Positions 7,128 through 15,645 of a stretch of 56,442 nucleotides of DNA are shown piece after piece; position 1 is the stretch's first letter; each line of letters starts with the position of its first letter. Where the stretch lies: the NCBI GenBank assembly GCA_017746715.1, contig JAGHZQ010000100.1, forward strand, positions 1 to 56,442, in the 5' to 3' direction. Both the position numbers and the translations under genes were made by a program. Source of the stretch: Cyanobacteria bacterium SBLK. Lineage in GTDB: Bacteria > Cyanobacteriota > Cyanobacteriia > Cyanobacteriales > Spirulinaceae. The notes beneath the pieces are model-generated. The model was given only the letters and a program-made list of their open reading frames with translations, did no database searches and was not told the origin of the DNA.

Positions 7128-7985
7128 ATGAAAGCCAAGACGATCGCCTTCCCCATTACAAAAGCCCAACAAAACCCAAACTTAAGGATACAGAAAAATT
7201 GGTGCGATCGCGATCGCTTTTCTTGGCACGCGGAACTGGAAAATCTCGCTCAAACGAATAATACTTTTGTTCGAGCAGCAATTTCTAACACTCGAGAGCA
7301 TCATCCCGAAAGATATACGACGATTGCTGAAAGAAGCGCTTATTATGCAGCGATCGACGCTTTAGCCGCAACAGGAGTTTTACCCGGAAAAATTAGATTT
7401 TTTGGTGCTGCATCTCAAGTGACCAACCTTCGTAATGTGGGCTGTATTGAAAGACAAATCGGTAAAATTCTCCATTCCCGAGCCGCGATCGCTCTTCTAC
7501 ACAATATCAATAAAGTCCTTTTTGAGGCTAACATGAAAATGGCCGGCAGACTGTTAGCAGCTAGCGCAATTATAGATCCGAAAAACTCGGTAACAATTGA
7601 GTCAATATCGGCCATTCATTTTGACTTAAATATGATAGAGTTCGAGCAAAGTATTCTCGATAAGTATTTACAGGAAACTCTTGATAAACTGCCTCCAGAA
7701 GAAGGAAAAAGAGCCATTAAAGACCTCAATCGAGATCTCAATTTCGCTGGCGCGATCGGTACTATTTTACAATTTATTGTCGATACTCAGCCGATGCAAT
7801 GGGCAAAAGAGGCTTTAGCAGCAGACAAGCTAAATTTTCTGGATCGGAAGCACCGAGAAGCTATTGGCAAAGCGATCGTGTTATCTTTACATCAAACACC
7901 GTTCCAAGAATACAAAGCCCATATTATGCAGGGGATTATCCCTCCAGAAAGATTACCCGAATTCTATCGCACTAAGCGCGTTTAA
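7128..7985 (+). CDS. Uncharacterised protein, 285 residues
   Basis: Soluble, mostly alpha-helical, with no signal peptide or membrane segment. I do not recognise the family. Visible features are a central 'ERYTTIAERSAYYAAIDALA' followed by a Gly/Ala-rich 'KIRFFGAASQVT', and a C-terminal 'MQGIIPPERLPEFYR'. The ATG at 7128 follows AGGAAG and is preferred over the TTG three bases upstream. A TATAAT lies at 7084-7089 without a good -35. Its 3' end overlaps that of the convergent exporter gene by 14 bases. The AERSAYY...GAAS.VT pattern faintly recalls proteins carried with toxin-delivery (contractile injection) loci, but this is only an impression. Confidence 0.7.
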   Translation: MKAKTIAFPITKAQQNPNLRIQKNWCDRDRFSWHAELENLAQTNNTFVRAAISNTREHHPERYTTIAERSAYYAAIDALAATGVLPGKIRFFGAASQVTNLRNVGCIERQIGKILHSRAAIALLHNINKVLFEANMKMAGRLLAASAIIDPKNSVTIESISAIHFDLNMIEFEQSILDKYLQETLDKLPPEEGKRAIKDLNRDLNFAGAIGTILQFIVDTQPMQWAKEALAADKLNFLDRKHREAIGKAIVLSLHQTPFQEYKAHIMQGIIPPERLPEFYRTKRV

Positions 7986-10900
7986 CGTCTTGTTGCTGAT
8001 AGAGGGCAAAATAACGACCTTGCAGTGTCATTAATTCTCCATGAGTTCCTTGTTCTACCACCGCCCCAGAATCCATCATTAAAATAATATCGGAATGCTT
8101 GATCGTTCCGAGGCGGTGGGTGATAAAAAAGACCGTGCGATCGCCGAATTCATTCGCTAAATTGGCACAAACTTGCTGTTCCGTCGGATAATCTAAAGCG
8201 CTAGTGGCTTCGTCTAGTATGAGTAAAGACGGACGTTGCAATACCGTTCTCGCGATCGCGATTCTCTGTCGCTGTCCCCCAGAAAGAGAAGCACCTTTTT
8301 CCCCCACTCTCGTATTGTAACCGCTCGATAATCCCATAATAAAATCGTGAGCGGCGGCCACTTTTGCGGCTTCGATAATCTCTTCGCTAGAGGCTTCGGG
8401 ATTATTCATGGCAATATTTTCTTGGATAGTGCCATCAAATAACAAAGGATCTTGAGGAACGACACCAATTTGTCGCCGAACAGAATACAATTCTACTTTA
8501 GCTACATCATAATTATCGATAAAAATGCGCCCGGATTCAACTTCATACAGTCGCACTAATAGCTTGGTTAACGTACTCTTCCCGGCACCGCTTTTCCCGA
8601 CAATTCCGACAAATTTTCCGGCAGGAATTTCTATACTAACATTCACTAATTGTAATGGGGTATTGGGTTTAAAACGGAAAGACACATTTTCATATTTAAC
8701 ATGACCTACAATAGGGGGCATGGGAATATTGCCTTTGTCTTCTTCCGCTTCTTGCGGCGTGTCAATAATGTCTCCCAACCGTTCTAAAGAAAGCCCAACT
8801 TCTTGGAAATTTTGCCACAATTGTGCAAGGCGAAGCAAAGGGCTGGTGACATAACTGGCGATAATTCGGAAGGCGATTAATTGCCCCAGAGTTAAGTCTT
8901 GTTGCAGAACCAAATAAGCCCCCACCCACAACACTAATAAACCAGAAAACTTATTTAAAAAATTACTGCTGGAGTTTGCTAGCGTCGAAGTCTGTACTGT
9001 TTTAAACCCTGCGGAGACATAACGGGCGTATAATTCTTGCCAGCGCCAGCGCGATCGCAGTTCGATATTTTGCGCTTTTACCGTTTGAATTCCCGACATC
9101 ACCTCAACTAAATGGGATTGCGTTTGGGCGTTGCGTTCGGCTTTGGTTCGCAACTGCTGACGGACGATAGGAGAAAATAGTAAAGTTAGAAGAATAAAAA
9201 CGGGAATTACCGCCAAAGTAACGAGGGTTAATTGCCAGCTATAAATTACCATCACCACGATATAAACCACGGAGAAAACCGCATCTAAAACTACGGTTAA
9301 AGCCGTTCCCGTAAGAAACGAACGAATATTTTCCAGCTCATTCACTCGGCTGGAGAGTTCCCCGACAGGACGGCGATCGAAATAACGCAAAGGCAAACGC
9401 AATAAATGATCGATAATCTCCGATCCGAGGGTCATATCGATGCGATTGGTGGTATCGACAAACAGATAGGTGCGAACGGTACTGAGAATGGCTTCAAAAA
9501 TTGCGACGGCGAGGAGAAATATCCCCAAGATTTGTAAAGTATCGGCGCTATTTTGTACGATAACTTTATCGATAATAATTTGAATAATGAGGGGATTGGC
9601 CAAACCAAAAAGCTGTACGAGGAAAGATGCAACGAGAACCTCAATTAAAACCCCTTTATAACGCCAGAGTGCGGGAACGAACCAAGAGAGACCAAACCGT
9701 TTTTTCGGGGTTTCTTTGGTGGGTTGAACGAGGAGAACTTGCCCGAATTTTTCCCAAGATTCGATAAAATCGGCGGGTTTGCGGCGAAGAATCCCTATTT
9801 CGGGGGAACCGATGACAAGTTGGCGATCGCTAATTTCGTACAAAATCGCCCAACTCTCCTGCCAGCGTACCAACACTGGAGGATCTAAGCGCGTAATGGT
9901 TGTAGCGGGAATATTCACCATTTGAGCATTCAGTCCCAAAAGTTCGGTTACGGCTCCCAAATGGTATAGAGATAAGCTCCCTTGACTCTGGACTTGTTGA
10001 GTGAGAACTCGGCGAATCACGTCTCTGCGAAAAGGGACTTTGTAATACTGACAGATCATTTGGAAGCAAGCCACCGTCCCGTCAATTTCTCCACTACCAC
10101 GAAAGTAAGGATATTTAAGACGTCGCTTTTGAGGTTGCGTTTCTAAGGCAAAGTCTCCCTCGCGAACTTCCGGTGCGTAAGGGATAACGGTAGAGAGGGT
10201 TTCGGAGGGATCGGTCTCGCTATTGACAGAAGTTTTCGTTACGCTTGGCTTCCGTTCCGATTGAGGCTGGCTGGTTAAATCGGCGCGGAAAAAACCGAGT
10301 AAGCGAGCGGGAAATTTTCCCTTCACCTGCAAAGCGCGTTGATTTTCTGCAAGTTGCAGGGGTTCTCCCGCAGGGGCATTGTCGAGCGCTCCGCCACCAC
10401 TCACTAACCAGACCCAATCGGGATCGGTTAGAGGTTTTAAAAGAGGATTGGCAAGGGATGTTCGTCCTGGAGGGAGATTGCACAGTTGTACTTGTTCGCT
10501 GGCATTTGTGGCGAGGCGCTTGAGATCGCGAGTCCCTTGAACTTGAATAAAATCTTGTTTGGTGAGGAGATCGAAGATTTCCGCTAGAGAAACGTTTTGT
10601 TCGAAGTATTCGGCAAACTGGCGGTATTCTTTGAGGAGGAGTAAAAATTGCTTGGCATCGAGGGTGAGACAGATGGTTTCCGTCGAGGCGATCGCGGTTT
10701 CGCAAGGCTGTCCTCGCAAAATTCCCACCCAACCGACGAGAGCGCCCACTTCTAGCAATTTTAGGGTAAGGGGCATTTTTGTTGTAGGATCGTACCCCAA
10801 TAACCGCGCTTGTCCTTCGTAGAGCAAAACGACGTTTTGAGGGAGTTTATCCCGTAACAGAATAGTTTGTCCCATGCGATAGCGTAGGAAGCGCATTCCC

Positions 10901-10992
10901 CCTGCTAATTCTGCCAAAGCCACATCGGGAAGGCGATCGAAGGGAGTTTGTTGCTTGAGAAAAGCATTGATATCCGTGACAGTGTAGCTCAT
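7972..10992 (-). CDS. ABC exporter with cyclic-nucleotide-binding-like and degenerate C39 domains (HlyB/HetC-like)
   Basis: A 1006-residue type I secretion ATPase. Order: cNMP-binding-like domain (about 10-135), linker, C39-peptidase-like domain (about 290-430), six-helix ABC membrane domain (about 430-720), then the nucleotide-binding domain with Walker A GKSGAGKST (about 797), signature LSGGQRQRIAIAR (about 902) and LLILDEATSALD. In active C39 domains the catalytic cysteine lies in DCGPAC; here that stretch is DGTVAC, and the expected histidine is replaced in VRWQESWAILY. Peptide cleavage is therefore unlikely, and the domain may only hold substrate, as in HlyB. The architecture resembles HetC-type cyanobacterial exporters. 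Start at MSYTVTD (10992). No adaptor gene is adjacent; the nearest HlyD-like gene is at 22979. Confidence 0.9.
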   Translation of the reverse strand: MSYTVTDINAFLKQQTPFDRLPDVALAELAGGMRFLRYRMGQTILLRDKLPQNVVLLYEGQARLLGYDPTTKMPLTLKLLEVGALVGWVGILRGQPCETAIASTETICLTLDAKQFLLLLKEYRQFAEYFEQNVSLAEIFDLLTKQDFIQVQGTRDLKRLATNASEQVQLCNLPPGRTSLANPLLKPLTDPDWVWLVSGGGALDNAPAGEPLQLAENQRALQVKGKFPARLLGFFRADLTSQPQSERKPSVTKTSVNSETDPSETLSTVIPYAPEVREGDFALETQPQKRRLKYPYFRGSGEIDGTVACFQMICQYYKVPFRRDVIRRVLTQQVQSQGSLSLYHLGAVTELLGLNAQMVNIPATTITRLDPPVLVRWQESWAILYEISDRQLVIGSPEIGILRRKPADFIESWEKFGQVLLVQPTKETPKKRFGLSWFVPALWRYKGVLIEVLVASFLVQLFGLANPLIIQIIIDKVIVQNSADTLQILGIFLLAVAIFEAILSTVRTYLFVDTTNRIDMTLGSEIIDHLLRLPLRYFDRRPVGELSSRVNELENIRSFLTGTALTVVLDAVFSVVYIVVMVIYSWQLTLVTLAVIPVFILLTLLFSPIVRQQLRTKAERNAQTQSHLVEVMSGIQTVKAQNIELRSRWRWQELYARYVSAGFKTVQTSTLANSSSNFLNKFSGLLVLWVGAYLVLQQDLTLGQLIAFRIIASYVTSPLLRLAQLWQNFQEVGLSLERLGDIIDTPQEAEEDKGNIPMPPIVGHVKYENVSFRFKPNTPLQLVNVSIEIPAGKFVGIVGKSGAGKSTLTKLLVRLYEVESGRIFIDNYDVAKVELYSVRRQIGVVPQDPLLFDGTIQENIAMNNPEASSEEIIEAAKVAAAHDFIMGLSSGYNTRVGEKGASLSGGQRQRIAIARTVLQRPSLLILDEATSALDYPTEQQVCANLANEFGDRTVFFITHRLGTIKHSDIILMMDSGAVVEQGTHGELMTLQGRYFALYQQQDVKRA

Positions 10993-11233
10993 GCAGAAGC
11001 CCCGCAATACCGATCCATCTCAGGATACAGAATCGGGACGGGAAAATCTAGTAAGAAGCGATCGCATTCGCGATCGGATAGCTTATTGTGGATTGCACCG
11101 TACTTTGTTAAATTGTGAGAATGTTGCATTATTAAACAGTGGGTTTCGGGTAGTCAAGTGGGTTTGCTTATCGTTCCTTTCTGGAAGCCAAAAACTATTA
11201 TTTACCTTCAGAATAATTTGATTGAGGATTAAA

Positions 11234-12997
11234 ATGGATGCAAGAGAATTATTACAACGTTATGCTCATGGCGATCGTGATTTTTCCGGTTTGGATCTCA
11301 AAGGGCTCGATCTTCATTCTCAAGATTTAAGAGGAGCTAATTTCGATCGCGCTAACTTGGCTGAAGCAGATATCAATAACTCTCTTTTAACAGGCGCTAG
11401 TTTGGTAGAAACTAATTTACATCGTGCCTATCTTTGGCAATGTTGTTTCGATCGAGCCAATTTGACTCGAGCCAATCTCAGCCATACTTTTCTCGGTGAA
11501 ACCGATTTGAGTTTTGCCAATTGCAGCTATGCTAATTTAGAATTTGCTTCGATCTATGGCGTTGATTTTCACAATGCCATTTTACGCAATGCTCGGTTTT
11601 CAGGTCCGGAGATATGGGCTGAAGTCGATTTGAGTTACGCCGATTTGACAGGGGCATCAATTGTTAATATAGAGTTCTCCGACGATGTAAATTTACAAAA
11701 TACCAACCTCAAAAATGTCAACTTTCAAGGAATAAATTTTAAAGGGAGTAATCTGAATGAAGCGAGTGGAGTCAAAGAAAAATGGTTGCGAATCGATCGG
11801 TTACAGCAAGCAGGAAAGAACAATGAAAATTTGCGCGGTATTGACTTGAGTGGTGCTTATTTAGCAGGTATCGATCTGAGTGATACAAACCTCAGCGATG
11901 CAGATCTAAGCTATACCAATTTGCAGAATGCTAATTTAGAAAATACTAATTTTACTCATACTAATTTAAGCCACGCTTACTTACAAGGTGCGAATTGCGA
12001 TCGCGCCAACTTTACGGAAGCAATTTTGCAACATTCATGGATCGACGACTCAACAAAATTAGATAACATCGGGAGAAATTTATGGAAAAGCGTTAATGGT
12101 CAGTCTATTTTAGAGCGAAATTTCGATCGCATTTATCTACAAAACTATTCTTTCAAAGGAAAAGATTTACAAGGATTAAATTTTAGTCATTCTATTTTGC
12201 AAAATATTGATTTTGAAGGCGCAAACTTATTCGGTGCGAATTTTGAAAATGTGTATTTTTCTAATGTTAAATTTACAGCAGCAAATCTTGAAAATTCGAG
12301 TTTCAAAAATGTTAACGGTCTTGATTGGACTTCTTTCGAGCGAGCTAATTTAAGAAAAGCAAACTTAGAATCTGCAAATCTTCATTGTACTCGATTTAAT
12401 CATGCAATTTTAGATGGTGCTAATCTTAATTTTATCTTTGCTAGGGGAATCAGTCTCGAACGGGCTTCGTTAATAGGAGCTAGTTTACACAAAGCGGATT
12501 TGAGAGAATCTGATAGTCAAGGCGCAGATTCCGATTATTCTAGTCTTTGGTTTTCGGATTTCAGGCATGCAGATTTAGGAGAAGCAAACCTCAAAGGAGT
12601 CTTTTTTAGAGATGCGTGCTTGCAAAATGCTAATCTAGAAAAAGCTAACCTAGAAAATGCAAATATTGAAAACTGTAATTTAAAAAATGTTAATCTAAAA
12701 AATTCTACTTTGAAAGATTCTTATATGATAAGTGTCGATTTGAAAAATGGGATTTTAGAGAATTCTAACTTGGAAAATGCAAATTTTAGAGATAGCAATC
12801 TTAAGAAAATTAATCTAGCAAAAGCAATCTTAAAACGAACTAAATTTTACGATATTAATTTACAACAAGCTGACTTGACAAAAGTACGTTTTTCAGAAAC
12901 AATAATGCTTCACAATGTCGATCTCAGAGGTGCAAATTTAACCAATAGTAGGATTAGAGAAGCAACAAGAAATGATTCAACTTTGTTTTCGGAATAG
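11234..12997 (+). CDS. Pentapeptide-repeat protein
   Basis: 587 residues, almost entirely A(D/N)LXX pentapeptides (for example ANLAEADINNSLLTGASL, ADLSYTNLQNANLENTNF), which fold as a right-handed quadrilateral beta-helix. Short interruptions near residues 175-200 and 270-300 divide it into about three helix blocks. The start MDARELLQRYAHGDRDFSGL, with a polar helix leading into the repeats, is usual for cyanobacterial members. The ATG follows a GAGGA site. Function is unknown for most of the family. It lies nine bases before a methyltransferase gene, so the two are probably co-transcribed. Confidence 0.9.
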   Translation: MDARELLQRYAHGDRDFSGLDLKGLDLHSQDLRGANFDRANLAEADINNSLLTGASLVETNLHRAYLWQCCFDRANLTRANLSHTFLGETDLSFANCSYANLEFASIYGVDFHNAILRNARFSGPEIWAEVDLSYADLTGASIVNIEFSDDVNLQNTNLKNVNFQGINFKGSNLNEASGVKEKWLRIDRLQQAGKNNENLRGIDLSGAYLAGIDLSDTNLSDADLSYTNLQNANLENTNFTHTNLSHAYLQGANCDRANFTEAILQHSWIDDSTKLDNIGRNLWKSVNGQSILERNFDRIYLQNYSFKGKDLQGLNFSHSILQNIDFEGANLFGANFENVYFSNVKFTAANLENSSFKNVNGLDWTSFERANLRKANLESANLHCTRFNHAILDGANLNFIFARGISLERASLIGASLHKADLRESDSQGADSDYSSLWFSDFRHADLGEANLKGVFFRDACLQNANLEKANLENANIENCNLKNVNLKNSTLKDSYMISVDLKNGILENSNLENANFRDSNLKKINLAKAILKRTKFYDINLQQADLTKVRFSETIMLHNVDLRGANLTNSRIREATRNDSTLFSE

Positions 12998-13006
12998 TCA
13001 CAAATA

Positions 13007-13798
13007 ATGATCGATCGCAATCAAAAAATTTATAAAATGTCTCATATCGTGGGTTATTATAGCCAAATTGGTTTGTTACAACCCGCAGAACAAGCAATAA
13101 GCAATCGCTTAAAAGATTGCTTATCCAATCTAAAAATGTTGGATATTGGCATTGGAGGAGGGCGAACGACACAACATTTCTCCTCTTTGGTTAAAGAGTA
13201 TACAGGAATCGATTATTCTGAAGAGATGATTGCAGCTTGTCAAAAAAAATTCGCCTATTCTTCTCAATTTATAACCCTAGAAGTTGGCGATGCTAGAAAG
13301 ATGAGATTTTCCGATAATTCCTTTGACTTTATTTTGTTTAGTTTTAACGGAATTGACTATGTTTCTCATGGCGATCGCTTGCAAATTTTACAAGAAATAC
13401 GAAGAGTCGGAAAACCGGGATGTTATGTTTTCTTTTCCAGTCACAATCTTAAAGCGATGGAAAAAATGTTCGCAATTAAAACACAGTTTAGTCTGAATCC
13501 TTTTAAGACTTATGTTAATTTAGTCATGCTTGCACTGCTGAGACTATTTAATTTTGGAATCGATCGCGATCGCATCAAAAATTCAAGCCATATTATTCTC
13601 AGAGATGAATCCCATAATTTTTGCCTCCAAACTTACTATATTCGACCCAAAGAACAAATCAAACAATTAGAAGCTAATTTTAAGGATATTGAAATTTATT
13701 CATGGCAAAATGGTCGAAAAATATTAAGTGAGGGCGATCGCGCTTTAGATGTCGATATGTGGCTCTATTATTTTTGCACTCTTGATTCACAAAAGTGA
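13007..13798 (+). CDS. Class I SAM-dependent methyltransferase
   Basis: 263 residues. Motif I MLDIGIGGGRTT at about 45-56 binds S-adenosylmethionine; 'YTGIDYSEEMI' supplies the acidic post-I residue, 'LEVGDARKMRFSDNSFD' is motif II, and FILFSFNGIDYVS is the following strand. The C-terminal half has a lipophilic patch and a 'KEQIKQLEANFKDIEIYSW' ending typical of the Methyltransf_11/25 group. The substrate is unknown. It starts nine bases after the pentapeptide gene and shares its direction, suggesting one transcript. Confidence 0.85.
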   Translation: MIDRNQKIYKMSHIVGYYSQIGLLQPAEQAISNRLKDCLSNLKMLDIGIGGGRTTQHFSSLVKEYTGIDYSEEMIAACQKKFAYSSQFITLEVGDARKMRFSDNSFDFILFSFNGIDYVSHGDRLQILQEIRRVGKPGCYVFFSSHNLKAMEKMFAIKTQFSLNPFKTYVNLVMLALLRLFNFGIDRDRIKNSSHIILRDESHNFCLQTYYIRPKEQIKQLEANFKDIEIYSWQNGRKILSEGDRALDVDMWLYYFCTLDSQK

Positions 13799-13821
13799 AA
13801 AAAGAGCTGCAAAATCGGATC

Positions 13822-13867
13822 TTGACATCGTGTAAACAAGACACTATACTTGGTGTAGAAACTACAC
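13822..13867 (+). promoter_or_regulatory. Strong promoter with palindromic operator candidates
   Basis: TTGACA (13822-13827) and TATACT (13845-13850) are separated by 17 bases. Within the spacer lies GTGTAAACAAGACAC, with GTGT/ACAC arms, and just after the -10 is the perfect palindrome GTGTAG-AAA-CTACAC (13853-13867), covering the expected transcription start. The placement suits a repressor. The promoter drives the isochorismatase-fold hydrolase 30 bases downstream. No regulator gene is adjacent. Confidence 0.7.
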
Positions 13868-13897
13868 GAAAAGGCAGTATGCCCATCGCTTTGAATT

Positions 13898-14941
13898 ATG
13901 CAAACTATTACTCAACTTCCCCTTCCTTCTTTTTTCGATTCCACTATCATCGGCGAAGTCTGGCGAGTTCCCTATCAAGATCGCGCCCGAGAAGCTAAAG
14001 ATTGGTCAAAACGCTGGCATCTGCAACCCGCAGCTAAGGATAAAACTCGGATTTGTTTGATGGCGATCGACGTACAAAATACCTTTTGTATTCCCCAATT
14101 TGAACTATTTGTGGGAGGGAGATCGGGAACCGGGGCGATCGATGACAATCGACGTTTGTGCGAGTTTATCTATCACAATCTAGGAATCATTACGGAAATT
14201 GCACCCACGATGGATACCCATACCACCATGCAAATTTTCCATCCTTTCTTTTGGATTAATGATGCAGGAGAGCACCCTATTCCAGCTGCAACAACGATTA
14301 CATTGGACGAGGTACAAGGAGGACTTTGGAAGGTCAATCCTGCCGTCGCTTACAGTCTCGTTAACGGGAATTATTTGGCACTGCAAAAACATGCCTTTCA
14401 TTATGTCAAAAAATTAAGCGATGATGGCAAATATCCCCTCACAATTTGGCCATATCATTCTATGTTAGGAGGCATCGGCCATGCGTTGGTTTCCGCTGTA
14501 GAAGAAGCCCTATTCGTCCACAATATCGCCCGCAATAGTCAGACGAGATTTGAAATCAAAGGCGGCAATCCTTTAACGGAAAATTATTCCGTGCTGCGTC
14601 CGGAAGTGTTGGAAAGTGCCGATGGTCGCCCGATCGCGCAAAAGAATGCTCGCTTTATCCAAAAACTCTTGGACTTTGATGCTGTGATTATTGCCGGGCA
14701 AGCGAAGAGTCATTGTGTCGCTTGGACGATTGACGATCTCTTAACAGAAATTCAGGTAAAAGATCCCGATCTCGCGCAAAAAGTTTACTTGTTAGAAGAT
14801 TGTACTTCTCCCGTAGTCGTCCCTGGAATCGTAGATTTTACCGACCAAGCGAATGCTGCTTTCGATCGCTTTGCCAGAGCAGGAATGCACTTGGTTAAAT
14901 CTACCGATGCGATGGAAACTTGGCCGGGTTTGAGCATGTAA
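13898..14941 (+). CDS. Isochorismatase/nicotinamidase-fold cysteine hydrolase
   Basis: 347 residues, longer than the 180-220 usual for the family. The catalytic Asp is D58 in MAIDVQNTFC, and the nucleophile is C273 in AGQAKSHCVAWTIDDL. The metal/substrate segment reads 'TMDTHTTMQIFHPFFW', and 'LTIWPYHSMLGGIGHAL' lies between. These match the cysteine hydrolase superfamily (nicotinamidases, isochorismatases, N-carbamoyl hydrolases). The GQAKSHCV motif suggests a true C-N hydrolase. The substrate cannot be assigned; a long nicotinamidase-like enzyme is the best guess. It has its own strong promoter with palindromes and no partner gene. Confidence 0.85.
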   Translation: MQTITQLPLPSFFDSTIIGEVWRVPYQDRAREAKDWSKRWHLQPAAKDKTRICLMAIDVQNTFCIPQFELFVGGRSGTGAIDDNRRLCEFIYHNLGIITEIAPTMDTHTTMQIFHPFFWINDAGEHPIPAATTITLDEVQGGLWKVNPAVAYSLVNGNYLALQKHAFHYVKKLSDDGKYPLTIWPYHSMLGGIGHALVSAVEEALFVHNIARNSQTRFEIKGGNPLTENYSVLRPEVLESADGRPIAQKNARFIQKLLDFDAVIIAGQAKSHCVAWTIDDLLTEIQVKDPDLAQKVYLLEDCTSPVVVPGIVDFTDQANAAFDRFARAGMHLVKSTDAMETWPGLSM

Positions 14942-14942
14942 G

Positions 14943-15332
14943 ATTGCCAAAACAGGTTATAGACCGGATAAAATTATTTTAGAGAAAACATCATTGAATG
15001 ACGAACCACTCTGGAAAAAACGTTCTACTGTTTCTAATGGGACAACAGTTAAATTATTGGTTGAAGTCGCGAGTACCAATTGGCGAGATGACTATCTCAT
15101 GAAACTTCAAGATTATGAGGAGATGGGCATTCAAGAATATTGGATCGTCGATTATTTGGGATTGGCAGCAACGCGATATATTGGTTCTCCTAAATCACCA
15201 ACTCTTTCAATTTACTCGTTAGTCAATGGAGAATATCAAGTTAGCCAATTTCGAGGCGAAGAAAAAATAATTTCTCCAACCTTTCCCGAACTGCAATTAA
15301 TAGCCCGGCAAATTTTTAACGCGGCGAATTAA
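14943..15332 (+). pseudogene. Uma2 family endonuclease, 5'-truncated
   Basis: The open frame begins just after the stop of the preceding gene. It reads KIAKTGYRPDKIILEKTSL, then the conserved Uma2 second half 'KLLVEVASTNWRDDYLMKLQ', 'YEEMGIQEYWIVDYLGL' and 'ISPTFPELQLIARQIF'. The Asp of RPD, the E of LVEV and the K of LMKLQ/DY are the PD-(D/E)XK active-site positions. The N-terminal ~70 residues, including any start codon and the first strands, are missing. An ATG at 14996 could start a 112-residue product, but that would lose the RPD active-site residue. I call it a gene remnant. Confidence 0.75.
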
Positions 15333-15630
15333 AGCGATCGCAAAACCCATGCAAAAAGCAGTCATTCATACAACTAAACGACAAAATTACAGCGATCGCA
15401 TATGCCAGCAGGATCGCATAAACGCTAAGGACGCTCGACAATCCCAAAAATTGACCCAAGCGATAGAGAAATTTGTCTGATTCTGCTTTGTTTCTCACCG
15501 TTAATCCAATCAAAATCGCCGAAAAACAGAGACATAAAACTGCACCTACAGACACGATCGCACAATCGATCGTCAAAAAACTATATCTATTTCTTCCGAG
15601 TACAAACAATTCGTACCCCATTCGTAACAT
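15316..15630 (-). CDS. Putative small two-helix membrane protein
   Basis: 104 residues starting MLRMGYELFVLGRNRY. Two clear hydrophobic helices follow: AIVSVGAVLCLCFSAILIGL (24-43) and VLSVYAILLAYAIAVILSFS (67-86), joined by a charged loop. It fills the 313-base gap between the Uma2 remnant (17-base overlap of 3' ends) and the divergent vWA gene. No Shine-Dalgarno is visible, and the frame continues upstream through the vWA gene on the opposite strand, so the start is uncertain. I know no family; the composition is the only support. Confidence 0.35.
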   Translation of the reverse strand: MLRMGYELFVLGRNRYSFLTIDCAIVSVGAVLCLCFSAILIGLTVRNKAESDKFLYRLGQFLGLSSVLSVYAILLAYAIAVILSFSCMNDCFLHGFCDRFNSPR

Positions 15631-15645
15631 TTCAAGGAGATTATC

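Noticed and set aside
7972..10992. Assigning the exporter as HetC and inferring heterocyst formation
   Set aside because: The domain order fits, but no hetP or other differentiation gene is nearby and this architecture is shared by other exporters.
10993..11221. 76-codon plus-strand frame upstream of the pentapeptide gene
   Set aside because: No domain, starts inside the exporter's 5' region, and no ribosome site.
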